A stretch of DNA of 41,699 bases from NCBI GenBank assembly GCA_903643075.1, contig CAHJWT010000001.1:1-41699 (forward strand), written 5' to 3'. This DNA comes from Sphingomonadaceae bacterium (GTDB lineage: Bacteria; Pseudomonadota; Alphaproteobacteria; Sphingomonadales; Sphingomonadaceae). The notes under the pieces were generated by a model. It was not told the origin of the DNA, searched no databases, and was given only the letters and a program-made list of their open reading frames with translations. Of this stretch, positions 24,719 to 33,529 are shown piece after piece; position 1 is the stretch's first letter; each line of letters begins with the position of its first letter. Position numbers and translations under genes: made by a program.

Positions 24719-25714
24719 TCAGGCGGTGCTGGCGAAAATCGCTTCGTCGCGGTCGCTTAGCGCCCCGCCGGCGATGAGCCATGTCGACTGACCGAGTGCA
24801 GCGGGTATGGCGGGATCGTCGAGGCGAAGGCGCGGAACGGCGTCGCGCCGGAGCACAACTTGGATCGTGAAGTCGACATTGCCGCCGACGGTGCGCCGAA
24901 TAGTGTCGTTCATCGCTTGGCGGACACCATCGTCCTCGAAAAACCGCCGGAAGCCGTCGAAGTCAAGTGGTCCGATGCGGACGCGGAAGCGGCTGCCGAC
25001 ATCCCATACCGCCACGCCGGCGACCGCGTCCTGCCCCAGCGTGGCAAAGGCTCCGCCATGATCGTCGCTCGCGCTCAACCGCGTCCGATCCTCGGCACCG
25101 AGATCGACCCAACGCCCGTCGAGTTCGATTACCGCGGCCGGCAGCCCGTAAATGCCGGTCAGGATGCGCCCGAGCGCGCCAGCCGAGCGAACGCGCCGCG
25201 CCATCGCTCCGCTCATAGCCAGCCATGCCTCGTCCCTTATCGGCTCACCGCCGACACCGAGTCCGGCGACGGCCTTCAGCACGGTGCTGAACGCATCGCC
25301 TAGCCGGCCCCCGTCACTACCGAACGCGACCGGCAGACGGTACTTCGCCCACGCCCGCCAAAAGTGGCTGATTGCGCGGTGGTTGAACAGGTCGAAGAAG
25401 GCCCCGAAGCCGGCATTGCGCTCGCGCCGTTCGTCGACGACGCGCTCGGTATAGTGCTCGGGCAAGACGGCGCTCGGCCCGGTCAGGCCCATGAAGGCGG
25501 CCGTGACCATCGCTGTCCCGTCGGCGGCCACGCGGACATCGCGGATTTCGTCGGCCTCGAAGCGCTGGCCGACGGCGGCATCGAAGCGGACGACCTCAAG
25601 CTGCGGAGCCTCGTCGCCGCCAATCGTCGCCGAACGGCCATCGCGTCGCCGCGCATCGAGCTGAGCGCGGACGAACTCAAAGAATTCGGCGATGTCGGTA
25701 TCGATCGCAACCAC
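24719..25714 (-). CDS. tssG: T6SS baseplate protein TssG
   Basis: The 331-residue product starts at a GTG one base after the tssF stop. It has the TssG/ImpH signatures FMGLTGPSAVLPEHYTERV near residue 93 and FFDLFNHRAISHFWRAWAKY near 126. TssG joins two TssF and one TssE to form the baseplate wedge. The C-terminus (LGQSTWLIAG) fits the family, in which it is the conserved GxxSWLG-like end. Length is normal. Confidence 0.95.
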   Translation of the reverse strand: MVAIDTDIAEFFEFVRAQLDARRRDGRSATIGGDEAPQLEVVRFDAAVGQRFEADEIRDVRVAADGTAMVTAAFMGLTGPSAVLPEHYTERVVDERRERNAGFGAFFDLFNHRAISHFWRAWAKYRLPVAFGSDGGRLGDAFSTVLKAVAGLGVGGEPIRDEAWLAMSGAMARRVRSAGALGRILTGIYGLPAAVIELDGRWVDLGAEDRTRLSASDDHGGAFATLGQDAVAGVAVWDVGSRFRVRIGPLDFDGFRRFFEDDGVRQAMNDTIRRTVGGNVDFTIQVVLRRDAVPRLRLDDPAIPAALGQSTWLIAGGALSDRDEAIFASTA

Positions 25715-25715
25715 G

Positions 25716-27533
25716 TCAGATGATCTCGCGCGAACCGGTCCGCGCTGGCCATTGATGCCACACCCGCCGCTCGCCCTTCAGCCGCAGAGCCGTGCGGCTG
25801 AACGTGTTGATCGCGGCCATGCCGCTGAACACCCGTGCCAGCAGCGCACCAAGCAGGAAGCTGCCCGAGCCGGACAGTCGTCGGTCGTCGAATTCGATCA
25901 CCAGGTCGGTCCCGTGGAGGAAGACGATTTGGCCGCCGGCCGGAGCGCGCGCGGTCGCTGGCCGCCCCTCGACCGCCGTCAGCCGCTCGATAAGGACGCC
26001 GCCGGCAGCCGAGTCGCTATGGTCGTGAAGGACCAGCAGTTCCTTGATCACGGCGAGCGCGACCGCGGGATCGGCGACGCTCATGTGGGCCAGCGACATG
26101 TGGCTGATCAGCCGCCACAACTCCCCCCGGCCGCGGCGGGACCGCAATGGGTCGGTCGGCGCGATCAGGAATGTCGCCGTGCCGAGCGAATCCGGCGCGC
26201 CGACAATGGTCAGTTTTGGCCGTCCTTCGCCGAAGGGCAGCGCGCGCGGGAGGTCGCGGTTGCTGCACGTCAGCTCGATCGACGCGACGAGATCGGCGTC
26301 GGCAACCGAATTGCCGCCGGTGTCGATCATGGTAATGAAGATATCGTCGCCACCACCGGCGCGCGGGCTCTGCCTCCGGTCGAGGTGCCAATAGCGCAGA
26401 TCGCTGCCCAGCCGCGGCCGACCTATGGCGAAAAAAGGATGATACGGCTGGACGGAACCCACCCGGTCGGTGACCGTCACCCGGTCGACCGAATGAACCT
26501 CGAGCGCGCTCTCACGCCGGGCATCCGGCACGACGCGGTGATCGAAGCGGCCCGGCAGCAGCCGGATCGGCTCGGCGCGCTCGCGGAACAGGTTGATCGC
26601 CGGCGCACAGAACAGGCGGAACCGGTCCTTGGTGACAAGGCGCTCCACGGCGGGATCAAACCGGTCGAAATAGAGGAACACCTCAACCGTCTCGCCACCA
26701 TCTCGCAGCGTCTTGGCCGATAGCCCCGTAAGGTCGAAGAACATGAACTTCTCGGGGAACGCGAAATATTCCCCGACCAGCGCCAGCGTCGTATCCGCCG
26801 CCGGCGGCATCGGCACCGACACCTGGTCATCGTCAAAACCGACGCTGCGGATCGCGCTTGCCGGCAAGATGACCGGATTGGGATCGACCGCGGTATCGGC
26901 GATTGCGATCGACACCGTGCCGCCGAAGATCAGTTCGTAGAGAATATTGGCGACCCGCGCCTCGGCGTGGAGGTAAAAGCGCAGCGTGTCGATGCCAAGC
27001 GCGGCAAAGGTTGCATCGGGCTCGGTGCAGGAAAGCGTCAGGCGCAGGACGCCGACCGCGCTTGCCGCGCGCGGGTTGCTCGGCGCGACCAAGGGCAGGC
27101 CCGACAGTCGCGCGCCGGCCAAAGTGATCGGCCAGACCGAAATTGGGTACGTAGTGCGATAACGGATCGGCTCGCCATTGACCAGTTCGGTGGCGAGTTC
27201 AGTCCCCACCGGCACAACCGTTTCACCGTCGATGCCCGGAGTCGGGGTAAGCTCGGCGATCGAAATCGACGGGAAGGCGGCGAGCGTATGCGGCTGGAGG
27301 ATGCCGAGCAGCGAGTTGGTCAGTTCGGGAAAGTCGTCGTCGAGCTTGAGCCGGGTCCGCGCGGCGAGAAAGGCGAAGGCCTCGATCATCCGGGCGACAT
27401 GAGGGTCTTCGACCGCGTTCGACGACAAGCGCAGGCGACCGGCTATCTTGGGATGGGCGCGAGCGAATTCACCGGCCATCTCACGCATGAAGCGCAGCTC
27501 GGCGTTGTAATATGGCAGTAGATCGTCGAACAC
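25716..27533 (-). CDS. tssF: T6SS baseplate protein TssF
   Basis: The 605-residue protein begins MFDDLLPYYNAELRFMREMA, followed by GEFARAHPKIAGRLRL, the typical TssF/ImpG start. The downstream DPHVARMIEAFAFLAAR and FPELTNSLLGILQPH segments are also diagnostic. TssF is the main scaffold of the baseplate wedge with TssE, TssG and TssK. The start is a GTG at 27533 with only a weak ribosome-binding site, so translation may rely on coupling to tssE 36 bases upstream. Confidence 0.96.
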   Translation of the reverse strand: MFDDLLPYYNAELRFMREMAGEFARAHPKIAGRLRLSSNAVEDPHVARMIEAFAFLAARTRLKLDDDFPELTNSLLGILQPHTLAAFPSISIAELTPTPGIDGETVVPVGTELATELVNGEPIRYRTTYPISVWPITLAGARLSGLPLVAPSNPRAASAVGVLRLTLSCTEPDATFAALGIDTLRFYLHAEARVANILYELIFGGTVSIAIADTAVDPNPVILPASAIRSVGFDDDQVSVPMPPAADTTLALVGEYFAFPEKFMFFDLTGLSAKTLRDGGETVEVFLYFDRFDPAVERLVTKDRFRLFCAPAINLFRERAEPIRLLPGRFDHRVVPDARRESALEVHSVDRVTVTDRVGSVQPYHPFFAIGRPRLGSDLRYWHLDRRQSPRAGGGDDIFITMIDTGGNSVADADLVASIELTCSNRDLPRALPFGEGRPKLTIVGAPDSLGTATFLIAPTDPLRSRRGRGELWRLISHMSLAHMSVADPAVALAVIKELLVLHDHSDSAAGGVLIERLTAVEGRPATARAPAGGQIVFLHGTDLVIEFDDRRLSGSGSFLLGALLARVFSGMAAINTFSRTALRLKGERRVWHQWPARTGSREII

Positions 27534-27569
27534 GGCGCGCCTACGACGCGGCCGGACGTGGCGGCGGCG

Positions 27570-28001
27570 TCACTGCTGGATCACGAATTGGCCGCGGACG
27601 GGGTCGACGTGGCTGTCGAACAGAATCTCCTGCGCCATTCCGCCGAGCGACACGATGCCGGTGATGCGAAACCGCAAGGTCCGGTCGAGCTGCTCGGCAT
27701 CGTGCTGAACGCTGACCCCAAAGCGGCCGATGCGCGGCTCGAACCGATGGATCAGGCGCTCGACGGCGTCGACGAAATCATCGCGGAATGTTTCGGAGTG
27801 ATGCGATTCCTGGCTGAAATCGTCGAGGCCGTAATCGAGAAGAGAACCTTCGAGCGCGTCGTACTCGCCGGGCGTCGACAGCAGCCTGCGACGCGCGTTG
27901 AGCAGTGCTTCGAGGTCGCGGCGGATGCCTTCGCGCAGCGCGGTGAGTTCGTTGCCGATGCGCGGCTCGGACAGCCGGTCGAGAAATGACAGACTGGTCA
28001 T
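27570..28001 (-). CDS. tssE: T6SS baseplate protein TssE
   Basis: The ATG at 28001 (MTSLSFLDRLSEP) overlaps the tagJ stop as ATGA and is preferred to an earlier in-frame ATG. The 143-residue product is of the gp25-like/ImpF type: LREGIRRDLEALLNARRRL, then SLLDYGLDDF and IHRFEPRIGRFGVSV. The EPR motif, which links the baseplate to the sheath in gp25 proteins, is present. Length is normal for the family. Confidence 0.94.
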   Translation of the reverse strand: MTSLSFLDRLSEPRIGNELTALREGIRRDLEALLNARRRLLSTPGEYDALEGSLLDYGLDDFSQESHHSETFRDDFVDAVERLIHRFEPRIGRFGVSVQHDAEQLDRTLRFRITGIVSLGGMAQEILFDSHVDPVRGQFVIQQ

Positions 28002-28774
28002 GCCGCGACCATCAACGTGCCAAAGTCGGCCGGTCCAACCGCGTCGTCGCCGATAAGCCATGTCCGAAGGCCAAGGCCGCGCGCCGGCGGCCCGTCAATC
28101 CAGTCGGTTACCCGACCCAGCCGGTGCGCGTCGGTCTGCTCGCCCGCGGCCGCGTGATAGATCGAGGGAAGGTAGACTACGCCGCTCGGCCCGTCGGCAA
28201 CGTCGAGTTCGGCTGGCCGCCAAACCGTGTCGCGCAGCCGTGCGAGCGGCTGCCAGCGCAGCAGACGGACGGCGTTCAGCGGTACCCATAGGTAACGACC
28301 GGTGGCGGTCATCACCTCGAGCACCCCGGCAGTGCGGTCGTCGCCGTCCCGCCAGCCGATGAACGGCCGATCGTCGATCGTCCCGGCAAGCTCGGCCTCC
28401 GGTGATTCGCTTATGTCGGTCGGCGGCGTGCCGGTGCCGCGCGCCGCGAGCACCGCCGCCAGTGCCCTCTCGATCGCCGGCGTGGTCGTCACGACGAGGT
28501 CGGGCGGGCGCCCGGCGGTGAAGGTTTCGTCGCGCCACTTCGCCGCACGGATCAGCTGTCGGCCGAGGGCGACGCTAAGGCCGAAACTGGTGTCGAGGTT
28601 CTGCGCCGCGTCCAGGTGCGTATCGGCCCGGTCGAGGTCGCCGAGGACGATCAGCACCTCGGCCAGCGCCAGTCGCGCCCGCGCGCTGCCGGGGTCGGCG
28701 CGGACCGCCGCGATCATCTCCGCGCGCGCGCCGTCGAGGTCGCCGCGTCGGATGAGGTCGTCACCGGTGGTCAT
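27998..28774 (-). CDS. tagJ: T6SS accessory protein TagJ (ImpE/SciE family)
   Basis: The 258-residue protein has an N-terminal TPR-like region (MTTGDDLIRRGDLDGARAEM, then RLALAEVLIVLGDLDRADTH) and a C-terminal domain with FIGWRDGDDRTAGVLEVMTA, TGRYLWVPLNAV and RDTVWRPAELDV, which is the ImpE pattern. TagJ binds the N-terminus of TssB in some systems and may help ClpV reach the sheath. It is four bases downstream of the second TssC-type gene and overlaps tssE. Confidence 0.9.
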   Translation of the reverse strand: MTTGDDLIRRGDLDGARAEMIAAVRADPGSARARLALAEVLIVLGDLDRADTHLDAAQNLDTSFGLSVALGRQLIRAAKWRDETFTAGRPPDLVVTTTPAIERALAAVLAARGTGTPPTDISESPEAELAGTIDDRPFIGWRDGDDRTAGVLEVMTATGRYLWVPLNAVRLLRWQPLARLRDTVWRPAELDVADGPSGVVYLPSIYHAAAGEQTDAHRLGRVTDWIDGPPARGLGLRTWLIGDDAVGPADFGTLMVAA

Positions 28775-28778
28775 CGGC

Positions 28779-30278
28779 TCAAGCTCCGCTCGGTGGCGAA
28801 ACGACGGTGACGAGATGGAACTCGCTTACCGCCTGATCGGTGTGGAAATGGGGCTTCAGCCAGACCGAACATTCGAGCGATCCTGGCCGCTCGGGTACAG
28901 CGACAACTTGGATACGCGCCTCCTCGAGCGGGTAGCGTGCCTGCATCTCGCTGCTCAACCGATCGCCGGTGGTGGTATAGGTGTTGAGCCAGCGCTGGAG
29001 ACGCGCTTCGACCTCGCTGGGCGCGCCCGTCGAGCCGATGAGATCACGGCCGATGATCTTGATGTAATGGGCGAAGCGCGCGACGCAGAGCATGTAGTTG
29101 AGCATCGCGCTGAGCCGCGCGTTGGCGGTTGCCACGCCGCTGTCGAATACGACGGTCGAGCGGTGAAGCGATGGGAGGCTGTGGATCGCCAGCCAGGGCG
29201 TATCGCGGACGCGGCGCAGGGTGATGACCCCGGCTTCGTTCAGTTCGCGGTCGATCGCGTCGGACAGGTTGAGATCGATTGGCGGCTGGATCGCGACCGC
29301 CGGACGGTCTGTCGCAAACGACATCTCGGGCAGTCCGGTGACGAGGCCGCCGCCTAGCACGTCGCGGACGGTTCCGGTGATCGCCGCCGGCCAGCGATCC
29401 TCGGCGAAGGCGCGGATGGCGACGTGCGCGACGGCAAGCGCGCCCCCGGCGGTCAGGGCCGCGTCATATCCGCTGTAGCGGAAGGCGAGATCGGCGAGGG
29501 GGCGTCGCGACCATGGCGCGCGAACGATGATCCGCGGCGCGACGAGACCTAGAAAGCGCGTGTCGGGGTGGCGTTGCAGCGCCTGGAAACGGCCATACTC
29601 CGCGCGTCGGAACTGTGCGGAGAGTGACCGCCGCAAGTCGAGATCACCGTGGGTATCCGCCGCGAAGAGCGCCGGGGAAGCATCGAGGACGATGGGCGTA
29701 AAGGCCGCGGCCGCGACCATCGCCAGCTGCCGCAACGTCGCAATGTCGTCGACCGGGTGGCCCGGGCCGGGGCGGTGCCGAACCTCGTGCAGGGCAATCA
29801 GCAACGAAAAGGGCACGCCGCCGGGAGTACCGAATTCCTCCTCGTAGATTTTGACAAACAGGGCGCTGCGATCGAACTCTGGAGCGCGCTCAAGATCGCG
29901 GGCGAGTTCGCTCCAACGCGTGTCGAGCAGGCGCAGGCGGACGGTTTCGTCGGCGGGCAAGCCGGCGGTCAACCATGCCACCCCCTGCCACGCCGCCTCG
30001 AGCGCTCGGAAGCGCGCATGTCCGATGATTGCGACGACCGCCGCGGACAGCGCCGCGTCTATCGCGGCAATGTCGCGGTCGAGGCCTAGTCGGATGGACT
30101 CGACCGTTGTCGGCACGTCTCCGAACCAGCGTGCCACGGCATCGACCGGACAGGCCGCGAGAAAGCGATCAATGGCGCCGGCATCGATCTCACCACGGCC
30201 GATGCGACAAGCGAAGCCTTCGCGCAACGGAAGTTCATCGACCTGCTCCTCGACCTCGAGTAGCTCCGCCGCCAGCAC
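28779..30278 (-). CDS. impD: Second TssC-type sheath protein (ImpD-like)
   Basis: The GTG at 30278 gives 499 residues and has GGAG eight bases upstream; the frame is open further, but only through the out-of-frame end of tssC. The protein belongs to the same EvpB/VipB family as the preceding TssC. Shared motifs are KIYEEEFGTPGG (TssC: KIYENEFGTPGG), VARFAHYIKIIGRDLIGS (TssC: TSRFAHYLKVMARDKIGS) and the region after LQRWLNTYT. It differs widely elsewhere and has a unique 50-residue N-terminus. Tandem TssC genes are known in imp-type clusters. It may cap the sheath or form a mixed sheath. It sits 14 bases after tssC. Confidence 0.9.
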   Translation of the reverse strand: MLAAELLEVEEQVDELPLREGFACRIGRGEIDAGAIDRFLAACPVDAVARWFGDVPTTVESIRLGLDRDIAAIDAALSAAVVAIIGHARFRALEAAWQGVAWLTAGLPADETVRLRLLDTRWSELARDLERAPEFDRSALFVKIYEEEFGTPGGVPFSLLIALHEVRHRPGPGHPVDDIATLRQLAMVAAAAFTPIVLDASPALFAADTHGDLDLRRSLSAQFRRAEYGRFQALQRHPDTRFLGLVAPRIIVRAPWSRRPLADLAFRYSGYDAALTAGGALAVAHVAIRAFAEDRWPAAITGTVRDVLGGGLVTGLPEMSFATDRPAVAIQPPIDLNLSDAIDRELNEAGVITLRRVRDTPWLAIHSLPSLHRSTVVFDSGVATANARLSAMLNYMLCVARFAHYIKIIGRDLIGSTGAPSEVEARLQRWLNTYTTTGDRLSSEMQARYPLEEARIQVVAVPERPGSLECSVWLKPHFHTDQAVSEFHLVTVVSPPSGA

Positions 30279-30292
30279 CCCCTCCGCTCCGG

Positions 30293-31780
30293 TCAGACTT
30301 TCTTCGGGATGCGCGCAACGAGCCGAAGCGATGCGGTCAATTCCTCCATCTGCAGCCAAGGACGAAGGTAGGCGACGGCGTTGTAGCTGCCCGGCGAGCC
30401 CGGCACCGCCGTCACCTCGACTCGCGCTTCGCGGAGCGGAAACTTGGCGCGAATCTCCTGGCCCCCACCTTCGGCGGCATTGACGTAATTGAGGATCCAG
30501 CGATTGAGCCAACTGGAAACGTCCTCGACCTCCATGAACGACCCGATCTTGTCGCGCGCCATGACCTTCAGATAATGCGCGAAGCGTGACGTCGCGAGGA
30601 TGTACGGCAGCCGCGCCGAGATGGCGGCGTTCTCGGTCGCCTCGGGCCGATCGTACTTCTTGGGGCGCTGGGTCGTCTGAGCACCGAAGAAAACCGCATA
30701 GTCGGTGTTCTTGTAGTGCGACAACGGCAGGAAGCCGAGATCGCTGAGTTCCTTTTCGCGCCGCGACGTGATCGCGATCTCGGTCGGGCACTGCTCCGAC
30801 ATGTCGCCGTCATCGGACATGAACAGATGCGTCGGCAGGTTCGACACCTTGCCGCCGCCCTCGGCCCCGCGGATCGCTGTCGTCCAACCCGATTCGGCAT
30901 GAGCGGTCGTCATCCGCTGCGCCAGCGCATAGGCCGCGTTCATCCAGCAATAGTCACCATGCCTCATCGGCTTCGGCGCGCCGTTGGCGTCCGCCGGTGC
31001 CTCCTCGTAGCCAAACTCGTCGACTGCCTTGGTCGCCGCGCCGTACGGCTGGCGGGCAAGGACGCGCGGCATGGTCAGGGTGATGAAGCGGCTGTCCTCG
31101 GTGTCCCGGAAATTGCGCCACTTGTTGAACTCGGTCGCCTGGAACTTGTCGGCGAGATCGCGAGGCTTCGACAGTTCCTCGAAGCTGTCGAAGCCGAACA
31201 TGCTTGGTGCCGCCGCTGCGATGAAAGGGGCGAATGCCCCCGCCGCAATCCCTGACAGGTTGCGCAGGAGCTCGATGTCTTCCTGGCCGTTGCCGAAATA
31301 ATAGTCGCCGACCAGCGCACTATACGGTTCACCGCCGGGCGTACCGAATTCGTTCTCGTAGATCTTCTTGAACAGCGTCGACTGGTCGAACTCGACCGCC
31401 TTCGACAGGTCGCGGGCAAGGTCGCGCTTCGACGCGTTCATCACCCTGATCTTCAGATCGCGGCCGGTCAGGCTGTTCATCACGAGGTAGTGCAGGCCGC
31501 GCCACGACCCCTCGAGCGCCTTGAACTTCTCGGCATGCATTACGGCCGCGAGCTGCTTCGACATCATCGCGTCGAGATTCTCGATCGCCTGCCGCATCGT
31601 CACGGTCAGGTTCTTCGAGAAGGTGACCGTACCTGCGGTCGCCTCGCTGGTCAGCACGCGCAGCAGTTCCGCTACTTCCGACGCGTCGGTCTGCTTGGTC
31701 GCGCCGATGACCTGATCGAGGACGCTCTGACCCTCCTGGACGGTATTGGTCCTCGGGTCGGCCTGAAACCTGCTCGCCAT
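30293..31780 (-). CDS. tssC: T6SS contractile sheath large subunit TssC
   Basis: The 495-residue protein is a full TssC/VipB: AEKFKALEGSWRGLHYLV, IYENEFGTPGGEPYSALVGD, then RFAHYLKVMARDKIGSFME. Its C-terminus ends RLVARIPKKV. TssC pairs with TssB to build the contractile sheath around the Hcp tube. The ATG at 31780 has GGAGGG just upstream, lying inside the end of tssB, with two bases between the genes. Confidence 0.97.
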   Translation of the reverse strand: MASRFQADPRTNTVQEGQSVLDQVIGATKQTDASEVAELLRVLTSEATAGTVTFSKNLTVTMRQAIENLDAMMSKQLAAVMHAEKFKALEGSWRGLHYLVMNSLTGRDLKIRVMNASKRDLARDLSKAVEFDQSTLFKKIYENEFGTPGGEPYSALVGDYYFGNGQEDIELLRNLSGIAAGAFAPFIAAAAPSMFGFDSFEELSKPRDLADKFQATEFNKWRNFRDTEDSRFITLTMPRVLARQPYGAATKAVDEFGYEEAPADANGAPKPMRHGDYCWMNAAYALAQRMTTAHAESGWTTAIRGAEGGGKVSNLPTHLFMSDDGDMSEQCPTEIAITSRREKELSDLGFLPLSHYKNTDYAVFFGAQTTQRPKKYDRPEATENAAISARLPYILATSRFAHYLKVMARDKIGSFMEVEDVSSWLNRWILNYVNAAEGGGQEIRAKFPLREARVEVTAVPGSPGSYNAVAYLRPWLQMEELTASLRLVARIPKKV

Positions 31781-31782
31781 AA

Positions 31783-32301
31783 TTAGCCCTCCGCGCCCGG
31801 CTGAGCCGCACCGGGTTCAAGTTCACTTTTCAATCGATCGAGGCTCGACTGATCCTTAAGAATAGATTCGAGCAGGTTTTCAAGTTGTTCCGAGCCATCT
31901 GCCTTCGTCATCAAGTCGCGGAGCTTGTTGCGTGTTTCGAGCAGCCGCTTGAGCGGCGGCACCTGCTCGATCACCCGACCGGGCTCGAAATCCTCGATCG
32001 ACTCGAATTCAAGGTTGACGACCATCTCCGACCCGTCGCCGGCCAGCGTATTCTCGACACGATATTGTAGCCCGGGCGACATCCTGCGAAGTACCTGATC
32101 AAAATTATCGCGATCGATCTGGATGAACTTGCGTTCTTTGAGCGGAGCCAGCGGCTCAGTCGGGTCGCCCGAAAAGTCGCCCATCACGCCGACGACGAAC
32201 GGCAGCTCCTTGACCTCGACCGCGCCTTCCGTCTCGACATCGTAGGTGATGTGCACGCGCGGCTTGCGCACCTTCTTCAACTTGTCATGCACGCTGTCCA
32301 T
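31783..32301 (-). CDS. tssB: T6SS contractile sheath small subunit TssB
   Basis: The 172-residue product has the TssB/VipA core [34 protein letters not shown] and [20 protein letters not shown]. The C-terminal helix ([20 protein letters not shown]) is where ClpV or TagJ normally acts. It heterodimerises with TssC. The gene lies 14 bases after tssA. Confidence 0.97.
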   Translation of the reverse strand: MDSVHDKLKKVRKPRVHITYDVETEGAVEVKELPFVVGVMGDFSGDPTEPLAPLKERKFIQIDRDNFDQVLRRMSPGLQYRVENTLAGDGSEMVVNLEFESIEDFEPGRVIEQVPPLKRLLETRNKLRDLMTKADGSEQLENLLESILKDQSSLDRLKSELEPGAAQPGAEG

Positions 32302-32315
32302 CGTTGCCCTCCGAT

Positions 32316-33446
32316 TTAGTCGTAGTCGTCAACGCCCAAGCTAGTCGATTTGATTCCCGCCCGCTGCAAAAATAACGTGCGGACATCGACGTCGGGCAAC
32401 AACTCGGCGAGTAGCGTTTCAAGCGGCAGCCGCGCTCGACGTACGACGTCGCGCAGCGCCGGCCCGACCGGTGCCTGAGGTTCGTGCGTCTCGAAATAGT
32501 CGGCGAGCAGGAGAACCTGACCTAGCGCTTGTTCGCGCGACCGCGGTGCGCCGACCGGTCCGGCTGTCCCGTTGCCGATCGCGGTCGGTGCCGCATCGCC
32601 GTCGTCGTCGATGGCGGCCTCGGCAGCAATATCGCTGAGGAAGACCGCGCCGGCGTTGTCTTCCAGCAGCTTGAGCGCGGCGGCGAGCGGTTCGCCGATC
32701 TGCGAGCCGAAGCGGCCGACCGTACTAACGCCGTCGATCGTCGACATCAGTTCGTTGAGCCCGGCGATCGCCCGGACCAGATCATGCCGCAGTGCGATCA
32801 GAAAATCGCGCGACGACCGGCCGATCCCGCCGGTGACCGCGTCGAGTGCCGCCGCCCGCCGCTCGTCGGCGAGCGCCTGCGCATCGTCGTCGGTGCTGCG
32901 CGGCGGGGGCGGAGCGAAAGCGACCTCGGCCGACCACAGCGTCACCGGCGCGTCGCCTCGATCCGCCAGCGGGATCAGCTTGAGCGGCTGGAGAAGCGTT
33001 CCGGTGCCGCCGCGGCCGAACAGGCCGAAGAGCGCGACGAGGCGGTCCTCGTCGCCCTCATCGTCGGCGCGCGGCCATAATCCTTCGTCCCAAAACGATC
33101 GGATCAGTCCGTCGAGCAACTTGAAGCCGTCGGCGAGGCCGGCGATACCGCCGGTGCGCAGCAGCGCCTCGGCGAGCCACGCGGCGACCTCGAGATCCTT
33201 GGCCTGCTCGCTCAGGATCGCCACGGCTCCGTCGGCAAGCTCGCTCCACCGGCCGAGCCCGGCCCGTAGCGGATCGCTGTCGCTCTCGGCATTGCTCGCT
33301 TCGCGCTCGGCTAGGCGCGCGGCGGCGCGGTCGTCCTTGATGGCGAGATAGGTATCCGATCCCGGCCCGCCTTCGCGCAAGTCGGTGCCGACGACGGTTT
33401 CGGGCAACGGGACGAGCAAGGCGTCGATCGCGATCCGCTCGATCAC
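32316..33446 (-). CDS. tssA: T6SS cap/baseplate protein TssA
   Basis: The 376-residue protein has the ImpA N-terminal domain ([20 protein letters not shown], then [31 protein letters not shown] and [19 protein letters not shown]) and a C-terminal domain ending in [23 protein letters not shown]. TssA primes tail assembly and coordinates tube and sheath growth. It starts with GTG at 33446, five bases after GGGGGAG, and is the first gene of the minus-strand cluster. The 83 bases between it and the divergent kinase gene must hold the main promoter, but no clear box was recognised. Confidence 0.93.
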   Translation of the reverse strand: MIERIAIDALLVPLPETVVGTDLREGGPGSDTYLAIKDDRAAARLAEREASNAESDSDPLRAGLGRWSELADGAVAILSEQAKDLEVAAWLAEALLRTGGIAGLADGFKLLDGLIRSFWDEGLWPRADDEGDEDRLVALFGLFGRGGTGTLLQPLKLIPLADRGDAPVTLWSAEVAFAPPPPRSTDDDAQALADERRAAALDAVTGGIGRSSRDFLIALRHDLVRAIAGLNELMSTIDGVSTVGRFGSQIGEPLAAALKLLEDNAGAVFLSDIAAEAAIDDDGDAAPTAIGNGTAGPVGAPRSREQALGQVLLLADYFETHEPQAPVGPALRDVVRRARLPLETLLAELLPDVDVRTLFLQRAGIKSTSLGVDDYD

Positions 33447-33529
33447 CGATACTCCCCCGATCCGGTTGCGGCTTCTTCCTATTCCGTCCTAGAAGGCGGC
33501 GCAAGGCGAGCCGGGGACGGGAACAGATC
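33447..33529. promoter_or_regulatory. Divergent control region between tssA and the kinase gene
   Basis: These 83 bases separate two divergent genes and must carry the start signals of the 17-gene T6SS run and of the kinase. The GGGGGAG of tssA and the GGGACGGGA of the kinase lie at its two edges. No consensus sigma-70, sigma-54 or CRP-type site was recognised. Confidence 0.45.

Noticed and set aside
30279-30791. An N-terminal extension of the second TssC to 670 residues
   Set aside because: The extra 171 codons overlap the end of tssC in another frame and read as basic shadow sequence; a GTG with a ribosome-binding site at 30278 fits better.
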